Under the pieces are notes generated by a model that saw nothing but the letters and a program-made list of their open reading frames with translations, did not search any database and was not told where the DNA came from. A DNA stretch of 64,000 nucleotides from Isochrysis galbana (Eukaryota; Haptophyta; Isochrysidales; Isochrysidaceae). The position numbers and the translations under genes are program-made. This document shows positions 40,966 through 51,718 of this stretch, piece after piece. Where the stretch lies: contig CM030933.1 in assembly GCA_018136815.1 (NCBI GenBank), forward strand, positions 5,924,637-5,988,636. Reading direction: 5' to 3'. Position 1 is the stretch's first letter; the number at the start of each line of letters is the position of its first letter.

Positions 40966-41038
40966 CCCATGGCAGGGGAGGAGTGGAGAGAGGGGGGGGC
41001 TCGTGCCCCCCCATGGGTCAACCAAGTATAAACTTAGT
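40966..41038 (+). mobile_element. ~73-bp short-element fragment (end A)
   Basis: CTCCCCCATGGCAGGGGAGG through AAGTATAAACTTAGTT, directly after the LINE 3' end at 40962. Heavily truncated, keeps end A. Confidence 0.8.
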
Positions 41039-41393
41039 TGGCAACGGTGAACTAATCTTATGATTGGTCACCATAGAGGGGGGCTTCGCGCCCCCCCCCC
41101 CACTCTCTCGACTCCCCTCTTAGGGGGCGAGAACCATATGTCGCATTCGCGAATCGACACTCGTTAGGCTTCTCTTCGTCGATCGGTATTTATCGTTATA
41201 ATTCTCTGCTTTCTCTCGTTCTCGCGGTCAAAAGCTTCGCTTGGATGCATGGGATCTTTGGTTGTGGAGCGCCCTCTCTCTTTCTATCGAAGAGAAGGGA
41301 AGTTTCCCCATCTTTCTTTCTTCCTCCCAGGCGCCTCGCAAATAGGTTTAATTTGCTATCTGGGTGATTGATGGTGATTGAGCGCTTCTCGCC

Positions 41394-41810
41394 TTGCAGT
41401 TAAGCGAGAACTTTAGCCTCGTAGCGAAATCACTCGGTCTTGCCGAAAGGCTTGCATAAAATGACGCGACATTCCGCTCCAACCGCGACCATTCGGACGT
41501 GCGACCGACAACAGCCACAACACGACAAACATCATAACACACAACAGGGACGGAATCCCACAACGTAACTAGGATAAACAGGTCTCTCAGCAGCACAGGC
41601 ACAGGAAGGAGGAAGGCGAGAATATACCGCTGAGAACAGGTGCACCCCGCTCACCTCACAGACCCCCCATACGACCCGAGCCCCTAAGTAGAGTACGAGG
41701 GGAGTTGCCGCAAGGCGGGGAGTGAGCGTGAGAAAGGGGAATGGGCGTGGCTACGACGAGAGCATGAATCAGTGCCACGTGTGACCGCGAGAATGTTAAA
41801 AGGTTTTTTT
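41394..41810 (+). mobile_element. 5'-truncated LINE copy (last 21 codons and 3' UTR)
   Basis: 41394-41459 encodes LQLSENFSLVAKSLGLAERLA and a stop, matching the pol C-terminus at 40560-40626 and 6563-6625. The 3' UTR follows to GTTAAAAGGTTTTTTT at about 41810. It is the third copy of the same LINE end in this window. Confidence 0.85.
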
Positions 41811-42039
41811 GGGCGGGGGGAGGGGGGAGGGGCGAAAAATAAATGTCTCTCGGGTTCCCATGAGAAGGGGGGGGGGAGAACAAAAAAACCGAACCCGAGG
41901 TTTCAGTCTCATTTTTTCGACCCAATCTCTCCCACTTCAACTAAATCTTCGGACCGACGTTGTATTTCAAGTAGATTTGCGATTGACTTTTAGCCGAGAC
42001 TCCGAGACTGGTTCGCACACTTCTAGCCGTTCTTTTTCT
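41811..42039. other. G-run and unique sequence
   Basis: G-rich microsatellite blocks at 41812-41835 and 41867-41880, then unique sequence. No gene. Confidence 0.4.
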
Positions 42040-45000
42040 CTAAGCTACCCTAAGGAGGCGCCTATTGCGTGCTCGTACATCCGTTGACATTCGTCCGAGT
42101 TTGCCCACGTCCCTTGCCCTCGCCTCGAGCGACAATGCTAGGAGAAGCAACGCATCTTGGCCCTCGAGCCCTTTGCTTAGCAGACCATTTCTCATGTACC
42201 GATATGGTGAGAAGATGTCCTTGTAAACAAAGTAGTCGCGCACGCGTAGCGTTGCTTCCTGCATCTTGCGTAGTTGGTGCAATGGCACTGCATCGAGTAT
42301 CTGCCAGGGGAGGTCAACAGCGGGAGAGTGCTAAAGATTTCAGCTCACTGACCACCCTGCACAAGTCTTGGTGGGTAGCCCATAGCCTAATCGTCATCCA
42401 GACAAGGGGACGGCCCCACGAGGCCCCACGAGAGAGTTGTGGGCGGGGGTGGATGGGTCTCGGTTGCACCTGTAGGAGCTCCGGAAGTTGTGCCTCCACA
42501 ATGCGCACGGAAAACTGATCGAAATCGAGCTCCGGAGCGCCTACCAACTCGAACGCGCCCTCGTTGAACATTAGGGACTCGTCCTGTACAACGACGGGAA
42601 CGCAACCATGGACGACAGCATCTAATACCCGCGACGACCACCCGTCGCCAGGAAAAGCAAGGCAATACGTCGAGTTGAGCAGGTGCGCCTAAGCAATCCA
42701 ATGGGTGGCAATTTTGCAATTCATCGTGAAAAAGCTTGTGGGGGCCTCGTAAAGCAATCGCATCCGGTCTGATCCTTCTGGCAGACCATACCACTTCCTG
42801 CACAAATGCGGCGAACCTGATACGCTCCTGGTCCGTTGCCAACATGAGCTGTGATGAGGACACCTGGCCGCCACTTGGAGCATGTCGGCTGCAGGTCGTC
42901 CCGACAACCATCGGCATATTTTAGACAGCCCTTCGACCGGTGCAACGCAAGCTTCGGGTCGCAAAAGAGCGCATCGGCCACTTGCCGCAGGTCGTGGCTG
43001 TATCCAGGCAGCCGTTTGCCTCCCAATTCTCCAGCAAAGAAAACAAAAAGTCTACGTGGACGGTGCGGTTGCAGCGCCTCTCGACTGGCAAACCCTGCAT
43101 GCCACCAGTCCGGAGACTTCCAAGGTGGAATAACCAAGTCCTTTTGGCGATTAAAGCAAGGCGTTCGAGAGCGCAGACGGCCACGCCCGGCATTCACATC
43201 AGAAGCATCATCAGTTCTGCCGGTTCCATCCGCCTTAAACGAGGCGAGCGAGCCGATGTGCTCCTCATAAAAGCTGGTGTCGGCCAACCTGGGTGGCGGA
43301 GGTGAACCGGCGACAAGAGGCAAGGATGAGCATGGAGGTCGGGCACACACGCAAGTCCTGACTATTGCTTGGGCCGCACATATGGCGCAGCGATACGATG
43401 GCACAACGTGACAGCCGCAGCGTACCAGTCGTCATCCTTATAAGTCGTCCACGCGCACGGGCGCGTGGTGTGGTATCCATAGTGAGTGAGCAAGATTGAG
43501 TTGCGGATGGTGCGCGGTACGTAGCACGGGCCCTCATCATGCAACACGGCCCACACATGATCTCGGCCCCCGCTAACGTTCCAAAATGGAAGCCCACCGC
43601 GCAAATACGCCTGCACTGCCTCCAGGTAGAGGGTCGCGGCCTGAACACGGCTCGCACCACGGTACCGTGGACCGCCAAATTGAGGCTCTGCAGCTTGTCC
43701 ATATATAGGCCAGAGGAAGAGCGAGGAGACATAGACCGGTACCTGTAGATGGCGGCGCAAATGTTGGGGTGTGAGTTTCGGAAGGGGAGGATGTAACAAT
43801 GCGCCATCACTCTTTGGTGGAACCTCGCTCTGATGCAGATGCGCACGCATCGACTGTGCCTCGAGTAAGAGCTTCTGCATTGCTTCCGCAACGTACATAA
43901 AATAAGTGTGCTTCGTGCGGGTCCACTGTACGGAGTGGCGAGTCAAGCAGCCACTCGTGTAGTGCACTCTCGGCCGCATACAGAGAGCCGCCCACATATT
44001 GAGACGCGTCAAACTTGTTGATTTCACGATAAACCGCGTTGAATTCACCTCGATATTGCAGAAGAGTCCTGCACACGAAAAGCGCGTTCCGTGAAAACTC
44101 ACAGTACTATGAACGCCGCAGTCTTTATTGTTCTGGTGGCCCGCTGTAGCCCGAGTCCGCGATCAAGAGCATGGATCCGGATTGCGACACAGGATACATC
44201 GATTGGGATGACTGAGGCTAATCCCAGATGGAAATAGGGGGCTTTGTAGGTCATGCTTGTGCCAGCTGTCCAAATCAAATTCCCTGCAGCGGGCTCCTCA
44301 CGTGGTGAATTCGGACGGCAAGTCGTACACGTATATCCGCAGATCCAGTTTCCCTTTGAAATAGGAAGGGAGAGCATGGAGGTCCTGCCGTCTGGGGGCT
44401 ATCTGCGGCACCAGCTGTTCGTCTCGGCCTGAAGAAGCCAGCGCGCGATACAAGGTGGGAGTGACCTGATGTGCACCAGCGCCCCCTCGCACATGATTCG
44501 ATTGCTGAGCTAGCTAGCCAAATTGTTTAGTAGTACCATGAGTAGCAAAGGTGGTGGGAGGGGATGGCACACCTTCATCACCCGGAGGTTTAAGGGCCGT
44601 CTCAGACTCCTGCAGTCGCTGCGAACAGTCGACACCGAACCATCCTGCTTCACACCAGCAGAAGCCGGCGTCACATCTACCATTTCCGGAGCAGTCACGT
44701 AAGCAAAAAGCCCGCTTGTGAACTTCACAAAATGGCCCCTTTCGACCCTCAGGGCAGCTGGAGTCGCACTGCAGTAACACCTCGCCAGACTCAATGTCGG
44801 CGCTGCTCAGTGTGTGCTTGCGTTTGAAATGGGGGCGGCCGCGCCGCCGGATGGCGTCGAACGTGGAGGCGATGGCGCTTGCATTTGAGCTACTGGTACA
44901 ATAGCCACGGAGCCGAGGGTTGGAGAGAGCGCTGCCCCACTTTTCTCGTGCAATTTGACTGGGTGCCGGGTCTGTTGGCTGGTGGTCGTAGACGAGCCGC

Positions 45001-45445
45001 CAAGGCTTCGCCCATTCGCGGTACCAGCCTCCACCACGACGGAAAGCTGCTGCGCGCCGGCCGCTGCCACCGCCAATGAAGTGGGTCCACGAGCCGTTGG
45101 GCAGCTCCACCGGGAACGCAGGCCGGCCGTCTGGCAGACGGATCGCTGTGTGTGCGCTCGGGGTGCACCTGTCGGGCAACGGGCGCTGGAAGGGATGCGC
45201 GAGGCCTGCGCAGTAGCAGAGCCCGCGCTCCTCGTCGCAGTTCCCCGCGCAGAGCTGGTTGGGTTCACGACCCAGCGCAGAAATCACATTGCACCGCCTT
45301 AGCCTCCGCTCGCTGCAGAAGCGGCCCACCCAGCCAGCAGTGCAGCGGCACTCGCGAAGCACCGGGTTGTAAACGCCGTGAGAGGCGCACGGATCCATCC
45401 GCGCCGCGCACTCGAGTCTGGCACGGGAGGCCACCAGCCACGCCT
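42040..45445 (-). CDS. EGF-repeat plus exostosin-family (GT47-type) glycosyltransferase
   Basis: Multi-exon minus-strand gene. The first large exon (from a CTTAG acceptor at about 45445 to ~44516) has EGF-like cysteine modules: CASHGVYNPVLRECRCTAGW with GRFC, then CAGNCDEERGLCYC, and CLRDCSGNGRCDAGFCWC with EAGWFGVDC. The exostosin domain spans the later exons: LRIYVYDLPSEFTT (~44340-44300), SQYVGGSLYAAESALHEWLL (~44000), VSSLFLWPIYGQ (~43700) and ILLTHYGYHT (~43490). Also DLVIPPWKSPDWW (~43140), LFVFFAGELGG (~43030), YCLAFPGDGWSSRVLDAVVH (~42650) and GCVPVVVQDES. The last exon encodes VRDYFVYKDIFSPYRYMRNG and ends at 42040. GT47 enzymes build cell-wall or matrix glycans in the Golgi. The first exon with the start codon and leader lies upstream of 45445 and was not identified. 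Intron boundaries are approximate. Confidence 0.8.
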
Positions 45446-45598
45446 AAGGCCGGCCGCGGGCGCCCCACCGCCGCCCGCAGCGCGTGCCGACGCTCTTCAC
45501 ACTCTACGAGTACGGCCGTTTCCCTCTCTCTCGGAAGATTCTTTATCGGAATGAACCGCGTCGTGGCGAGAGTAACTAACTCCCAAGCGTGAATCACG

Positions 45599-46815
45599 AT
45601 GGGACTGCTGCTGCGAATGCTGGTGGCGAGGGGGTACGCGCAGCTGGGCGCGCGCCGCTCGCCACACTACGTGCCGCTCGCCACACATCGGCGCAGCCTC
45701 GCAGCGCCGCCGCCGAGCGCCGACGAGATCACCCTGCGATTGGCGGATCCGAGCTGGCCGGCATGCCCCGTCTCGCACCATGGACTCATCAGGCAAGGTG
45801 CCGATCTGCCGTGCGGCGTCTCTGCGGGCGATTGGGATGTGTCGAGTACCGAGCTCACTGCCCACCTGCTCCAGTTCTCGGTGGGGCTACGTAAGCCGCA
45901 GGTCTTGCTCAAGATGAAGCCACACGTCTTGCAAAGGACGGCTCGCGTCAAGAGGAGGTAAGTCCATTGCGCCGGTGTGTAGGCCAGGACCAAGGCGCCA
46001 GTCCATTCCACGTCTCTCAGAACAGTTGGGACTCTGCGAGTCGCTATGGCCGATGTCGCTTCACGCAGTCCAGCTGAGCGCGTGCCACGTGGTACAGGAA
46101 CTTGTTGCTTGAAGCGCTCCAGCGTAGCTACACCTCCTCGCACCGGCCTCGCTCCAACATGTTCCTATGGCACTTGATCCATTCGGTGGCACCCAAGCAT
46201 GTGTTCAACGAAGCTCTCGACTTTGCCGCGAAGCTGCCTCCTGAGGAAGGTGGCTTCGAGGCGGGCTCATTAGTCTACAACTTCCGTGGCACCTACAGCG
46301 GTGATGCCTCGTCTGGTGAGTACTCTCGTCTACTAGCTGCGCACCGCACGTGGCGTGGAGTAGCACCATCATCACGACGCGTCTCTTATCTCTCTTCTTG
46401 CGAGTCAGGCCTTATTCTCCCCGAGCAGCCTCCTCCAGTGTGGAATTGCACGTGCGGTGCGACAAATGTGTATGAAGCACATACCTGCACGGGGTTAAGC
46501 TGCAACCAGACCCACTGCGCTCTCTGTCTTACGGTGGGACATCCAATGATCTTCTGCCGCTCCCCTGCTGTACACCATCACAAGTGGACGTTGTCGGTGG
46601 CGGGGAGCGGTAAGTTGCAGTACACACTCCCAACGACGCCGGGATGGTTGGTGCTGCCTCCGTTCACAGGAGCTGTGCTTGGCGTCCTAGAATGGGCCGA
46701 TGACATCTTCAAAATGTTTCACAAGGGCAGCCACCACTTTTGGGTGAATCCAAAGAGAGCACTGCTCGCATCACAGATTTTGCTCCGACTAGGAGACGAT
46801 GGTAGATTGCATTGA
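45599..46815 (+). CDS. uncharacterised protein with a cysteine cluster, possibly organelle-targeted
   Basis: Two exons, 45599-45957 and 46098-46815, join in phase (GTAAGT donor, GTACAG acceptor), giving 358 residues. The N-terminus (MGLLLRMLVARGYAQLGARR) is basic, hydroxylated and acid-free, like a mitochondrial presequence. The region LRKPQVLLKMKPHVLQRTAR spans the end of exon 1. The centre holds a putative zinc site: WNCTCGATNVYEAHTC, then LSCNQTHCALCLTVGHP and FC. The C-terminus has an aromatic segment (GWLVLPPFTGAVLGVLEW). The gene is divergent from the exostosin gene, with starts separated by only a short interval. Family not recognised. Exon structure is firm. Confidence 0.65.
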
Positions 46816-47431
46816 CAGTAGCTGGCATCGGTGGCCATCCATAGTCGATCGGTCGTTCGAGATTTGAGACTTGGCCCGCTTAGAATGCAGCTCGTCTAAA
46901 AACAAGAGTTGGAGACGGCCGGGCGCAAACACAAACACTAGAAAATGAGATTTTTTTCTTCTACATCTCACCCCTCTTGTTCTCGCTTACGACTAGTACT
47001 AGTAAAGGCTATGGTGATGAGTAAGCACTAAAAGCCCCCTTGAAAAAGCCGTCTACTGCTGCTATACTACTACCCTAAGAAGGGAGACCCTGGCATCGCC
47101 TTTGCCCCTCGCTCACTCCCAAGAAGGTGCAACTCGAGGTTCCCTTTTTTTGTTACACCCTTTCCCTTTCCGTCTATTTAGGTATATACTTTTTATTGAC
47201 CCCTAACTTAGACACTATTCTCTTCCGTACACCATAATATCGATATTTATCTTGGTATTCGATGATGGGGATAATTTTATGAAACTTATAATAAGGAATA
47301 TGAATACAAAAAGACAAAAAGAGCGACGATAACCCCGAGAATAGCAAATACCAAAGTTTGAAAAGTTGGCATGCACACCTATTAATTAGGGGGGTGCAAC
47401 AAAAAAAGTAATATTACGCACTCTGTTGCGC
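46816..47431. other. AT-rich intergenic region with a dispersed repeat
   Basis: 47118-47195 is the inverted partner of 28679-28745. The remainder is AT-rich without coding features. Confidence 0.5.
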
Positions 47432-47870
47432 AACTAAGTTTATACTTAGTTCGCCCATGGGGGGGGACGAGAGCCCCCCTCTCTCTCCGCTCCTCCCCTG
47501 CCACGGGGGAGGCGGAACCACCCACTCTCCCGGCTCCCGGCACGCCTGATGGCCTGCCAGGAGCACACTGCCATGCTGACCCATCCCTCTCCCCACAGGC
47601 ACGCCTGATTCGCCCGCCCTGGCCTGTCGTGGCCAGCCCATCCCTCTGACTAGTCCCTCCTCCCCCTGGGCCCCCCTGTTCAGGACCCCCCAGCCAGCTC
47701 CAGTCGACCCGCAGGGGCCCGGAGCGCCAGCGAGGGAGAGGCAGGAGGGGCCAGGGCCATGCCCCAGCCTCACCTGCCCCCTGAGCTGTGCTCCCAGGCC
47801 CCTGCAGGCCACCTGGGGACTTGAAGAGGGGCCGTAGGCGTAGGCGCGCGCCATGGGCCCCCGCCGCAAG
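47432..47870 (-). mobile_element. diverged short-element copy (end A retained)
   Basis: Begins CAACTAAGTTTATACTTAGT and shares the CCATGGGGGGGGACGAG, GCACGCCTGATGGCCTGCCA and GCCAGCGAGGGAGAGGCAGG blocks with the full copies. It lacks the distal ~300 bp. With 52993-53188 it forms a slightly different subgroup (GCACACTGC in place of GCCACTGCC). Confidence 0.75.
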
Positions 47871-47934
47871 GAAGAGGGAGCGCCAGCGTTTTATTGTTTA
47901 TTGTTGTGATCGTATAAAACCTTACTGGTTACTG

Positions 47935-48105
47935 GTGCTGGTGCCGTAGCCTTCATCGGCAACGGAGCCCCTCCCCCGCGATGGGGGTGTGCGCGGTTGG
48001 TGCATGGATGGCTCGTCCGGTGTAAAGTATAAAGTATGTGGCTACTACTCTAGAGCTAGGGATGCTAGCGAACAAGTTGTCCTACGACGCTATAAGTTCT
48101 AACGA
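47935..48105. repeat. dispersed ~180-bp repeat, copy 3
   Basis: Matches 15600-15780, with small insertions such as ATGGATGGCTCGTCC and a duplicated AAAGTATAAAGTAT. Confidence 0.7.
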
Positions 48106-48174
48106 ATGCTCGGCGTGCTCATCATGGTGGCGCACCCGACGAATCTTCTCAAGTATTCAATCCATCCTCTTGTC

Positions 48175-48817
48175 TCACATCCACCTCTCTCTCTCTCTCT
48201 CTGCCTGTCCTCCTCCTCTCCCCACCCCGGTCAAACGTGTCCTCCTTCCTCTCTTCTCTCTTCTCTCTCTCTCCCCTCTCTCCTCGGCCCCCCTCCAGAA
48301 AACCGGCGCTCTCTCTGAGAGGGGCTCTTCTCTCTCCCCCGGGCAGCAGCGGGGGGAGGGTGGCCCCCCCCCCCCCGCGCCTTCTTCTCTCTCTTGCTGT
48401 TTCAGAGGAAGAAACCGCCACCATCCCCCGTCTACTTCGGCTTCGTTCAGGTTCGCCGTTACGTCGGGCCGCGCCGCTCTCTTCTCTCTCTCGTCGCGTC
48501 CGCCTTCGCTCGCTCGCTCGATCCCACTCTCTCTTCACTCTTTTCCTCTCCCCTCCCTCTCTCTCCTTCTCTCTCTCTCCCTCTCTCTCTCTCTCTCCCC
48601 CCCTCTCCCCCCCCCCCCCCCCCCCCTTCCCCTCTTGTATTACTTACTTCCGCTCTCCTGTCGCTCGTCAGTCTATCCTTTCTCGTTGCCTCTCGAGGAG
48701 AGCCGCGCGCGCCGCCTTCCCCCTACCCTCTCTTCCCTCTCCTCCCCCTCCTCCCCCTTTCTTTCTTGCCCCTCCCTTCCCCTCCCCCGACCCACTCCTC
48801 CCCCTTCTGTCGCGGGC
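48175..48817 (+). promoter_or_regulatory. long CT-rich tract upstream of the GST fusion gene
   Basis: Over 600 bp of strongly pyrimidine-rich DNA, including (CT)n, C-runs (48611-48627) and CCTCCCC blocks, ending at the ATG at 48818. Open frames through it are Ser/Leu/Pro-rich artefacts. A promoter or 5' UTR role is inferred. Confidence 0.45.
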
Positions 48818-51718
48818 ATGGAGGTGGCCGACGCACAGGGGGCAGTACGGCGCACGCTAGAGCACTACAACTGGGCTGAGGGGATTGTTGGCTTCTGCAA
48901 GGCGCCCTCCGAGAACGCAGTGCGGCTGCACGTCTACCTCGAGCTCCTCGTGATGAAGTGGTCAGCCGGACTTATCACGAAGCTGCCCGCGGTGCGCATC
49001 GTCGCTGTCAGTCTGGGCGGTCAGGATATGCCCATCCCAGGCAAGGACGCCATTGGACAGGCCTCTGAGGTCTGGGCACAACTCACTGGAGGGAGGTGCT
49101 ACATTCCGGCGCTCGCCATTAACGGTGAGGCCCTGCCCATGCACGCTGAAGCGCTCGTGCCAGCACAGGGAGCGCGCTGCGCGAGCCTGGCATAAGCGCG
49201 TGGTGATTTGAGTGTGGCGGCCGGCATCAGGTTGTCTCCGGGATCATCGCTGTACGCCTCGCTCAGCAGCTCCGCGCTCTCTCCGTCCGTGCTCTTGTCC
49301 TTTTAGGTACAATGTACACAGAGACCACCAGCATCATGCAGATGCTGTACGATATCTACGATCGGCCGACGGTACCGCAGCAACTCGTGACACAACATGA
49401 GCAGTGGATTCAGGAGTCGCTCGAAATCTCGGCGTCTCTCGCAAATGTCTGCCGCCACTTTGGGTGGGCAGCGCTGATGCTCTCGATGGATCCATCAAAT
49501 CCTCGATACAAAGACTACGGCTACGGGAAGCAGACCGACGAGTGGGCGGCCGAGCAAACTTCAGAGGTCCATAGCTTCCTTCGTAGATGGGACTACATGA
49601 TTGGCGACAAGATCTATCTTGTGGGAGGAGAGTTCTCCATCGCTGACTGTGCCATTCTCAACGTGCCCTTTTCTCTCAGCTGGGTAGTCGAGATGGATGT
49701 GGAGGGCCGTTATCCGAACCTGTGGAGGTATGCCCAGCGCACCATGTCCGCTCGGCCGGTGGGCTCCACCACTTTTTTTGCGCAGTTCCCCGTCTTTTGC
49801 AAGGCTGCTGCATTCGCCAATGCGTCCCAGCGCTACCAATATCTCACTTTTGGTGTGGGTGATTTCCATATCGAGAACCCGGCGTACAGCGAGCCAGCGC
49901 GTGCGCCCAGCCGTCCCGCGACGGCCCGCCGGCTTCATCCGGCGAGCGCAACTGGCACTGGTGCTATCATGCAGGCGTTGCAGGGAGGCAATTCTCCTTG
50001 GGCGATGGGGCCTGAGACGGCGCGCCGGGAGAAGGGCGCCGCCAAAGTCTCCGGTGTAGCGGAGGCGCCGGCATCTTGGTCCGAGCTAAATGCTGCGGCT
50101 GCGGCTGCCGAGGGGTCGAGTGACGCACAGGAGAGAGCGGGCATCTCGGGCGCGGAGATGGTGGCAGTCGCAAGAGAGGTGGCTGAGCTCCTGGCCCAGC
50201 GCGCGCTCCTCCCTGCAGCTGTGCTTGGTCTCGGCGAGCCTGCGGAGCTTGAGATTCTCTCCAAGCTGTCACGCTTCTTCACGCCGTCGATGCAAGCAGG
50301 AACCACGCTCGCCGGCTCCTCGCCAGTACCGGTGTTCAGTGGCATCGGCGCGGCACTTGCGACGTTGGATCAGACCTTTGCTGGTCTCGAGGCCGAATCC
50401 GTCGAGACATACTCCGTTGCATTGTCGACTCAACCAAGCGCGCGCTCTGGCCCCGATGGCCGGCCGCCGGCCCCCGTCGTGGTAGTGCGGCAGGGACGTG
50501 TGCATTCGCTTCAGCTCGAGAACGGCGAGACGATGGGAGGGCCTCGCAAGCCTCTCGAGGTGATCCACACCTTCAACTTCGCACCGGGTCAGCCGTTGAT
50601 CGACGGCTGGTCCCTGGCCTTTGATCGTGCCGAGATGGACGAGGCGCTGGCACGACGGGCACACGCCAACATGGCCCTACGCCGAGCGAAACCCGCCCAG
50701 GACGAAATCGAGGCTCGCGCTGCAATTTCCGACGCAAAGCAGGCCGCCCGGCAAGACGCCGCAGCGTCCAAGCTACAAGCAGTGCGGCGTGGCGCCATCG
50801 CGCGCGCGCGCACGGCCGAAATACGCCCGCCGTCGTTGCCGGTGCTGCGCACACCCAATAGCGGATTCGACATTTCCTTCACGCTCCCGTTCGTGCGATC
50901 GGACATCTTTCGTGAGCTGGCGCGCATCGATCAGCCGCTGGGTGTCGCTTCCGATGTCGCGTGTGAGGTGATCGGAGTCGATGGTAACCCCTCAGCCGAG
51001 CTTTCCCTAGGCTGCGTGCGACGCACAACCTTCTCAGAGCCTGTCAGTGGATCGACCACGTCGCAGCTTGTGGGATTGCGACCCAACGTAGAGCTCAATT
51101 GGAGACAGCTCGAAAGCAACGGCATGCTCAACCTGGTTGGCAACCAGGGTGAGGGGTGCGAGCCCGTCTGCTCCATTCGACTGCAGGATGCGGCCGAAGG
51201 TACCCGTGTTTCCATCCGCTACGCCTTCACGCGGGTCGCCGGCAGGGGAATTTTGTGCTTGCTATCGCCGTGCTTAGCGTCGATGCTCCACACGCAGTTG
51301 AAGCAGACCGTGCCCGAGACCTGGAAGCTGGAGATGCTCGAGCGAGGGTACAAGCCCGAGACCGTCCAAAAGCGGTCGCTGGCCGGTGAGTACAAATCGC
51401 ACCATTTTGTTGCCAACATTTGCTAGATGTTGGCAAAGGCCGCGGTGTGCTTGAGTGCCTCATGTGTGTTGGGAACAAGGGTGTTTATGGTCATTGGGAG
51501 CATACGTCCTTTGCGCCTCCCAACCCCCCCCACCCCCCCTTTCCCGTCTGCAAGGTGACTTCAAAGCGTCACGGAACGAAGAGCTTCGACGGCGCGATAC
51601 ACAGGAAGAGGCTCGGATTAAGGCTGCGGCGATGGCCAAAGCACGTGCCGCTGGTTTACAGCCAACACGCAAAACCGCGACAGGTCCCACACATACACGG
51701 ACGCAAAGGCCAAAATAA
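48818..51718 (+). CDS. GST-like protein with IQ motif and SRPBCC/START-like domain
   Basis: Three exons, 48818-49124, 49307-51385 and 51555-51718, join in phase (849 residues). Residues ~1-110 form a thioredoxin-like GST N-domain (CYIPALAING then TMYTETTSIMQMLYDIY). Residues ~120-230 form an all-helical GST C-domain (WDYMIGDKIYLVGGEFSIAD with CAILNVPFSL). A low-complexity Ala-rich linker follows. Near residue 590 there is an IQ-like calmodulin-binding helix (AASKLQAVRRGAIARART). Residues ~620-780 resemble an SRPBCC/polyketide-cyclase fold (FVRSDIFRELARI ... VELNWRQLESNGM ... VSIRYAFTRVAG). A charged helix ends the protein (NEELRRRDTQEEARIKAAAM). GSTs bind glutathione; SRPBCC domains bind hydrophobic ligands. 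The combination suggests calcium-regulated ligand conjugation or transport, which is inference. Confidence 0.8.

Noticed and set aside
48149..48879. Ser/Pro/Leu-rich frames in the CT-rich tract before the GST gene
   Set aside because: Low-complexity translation of (CT)n; the real start is the ATG at 48818.
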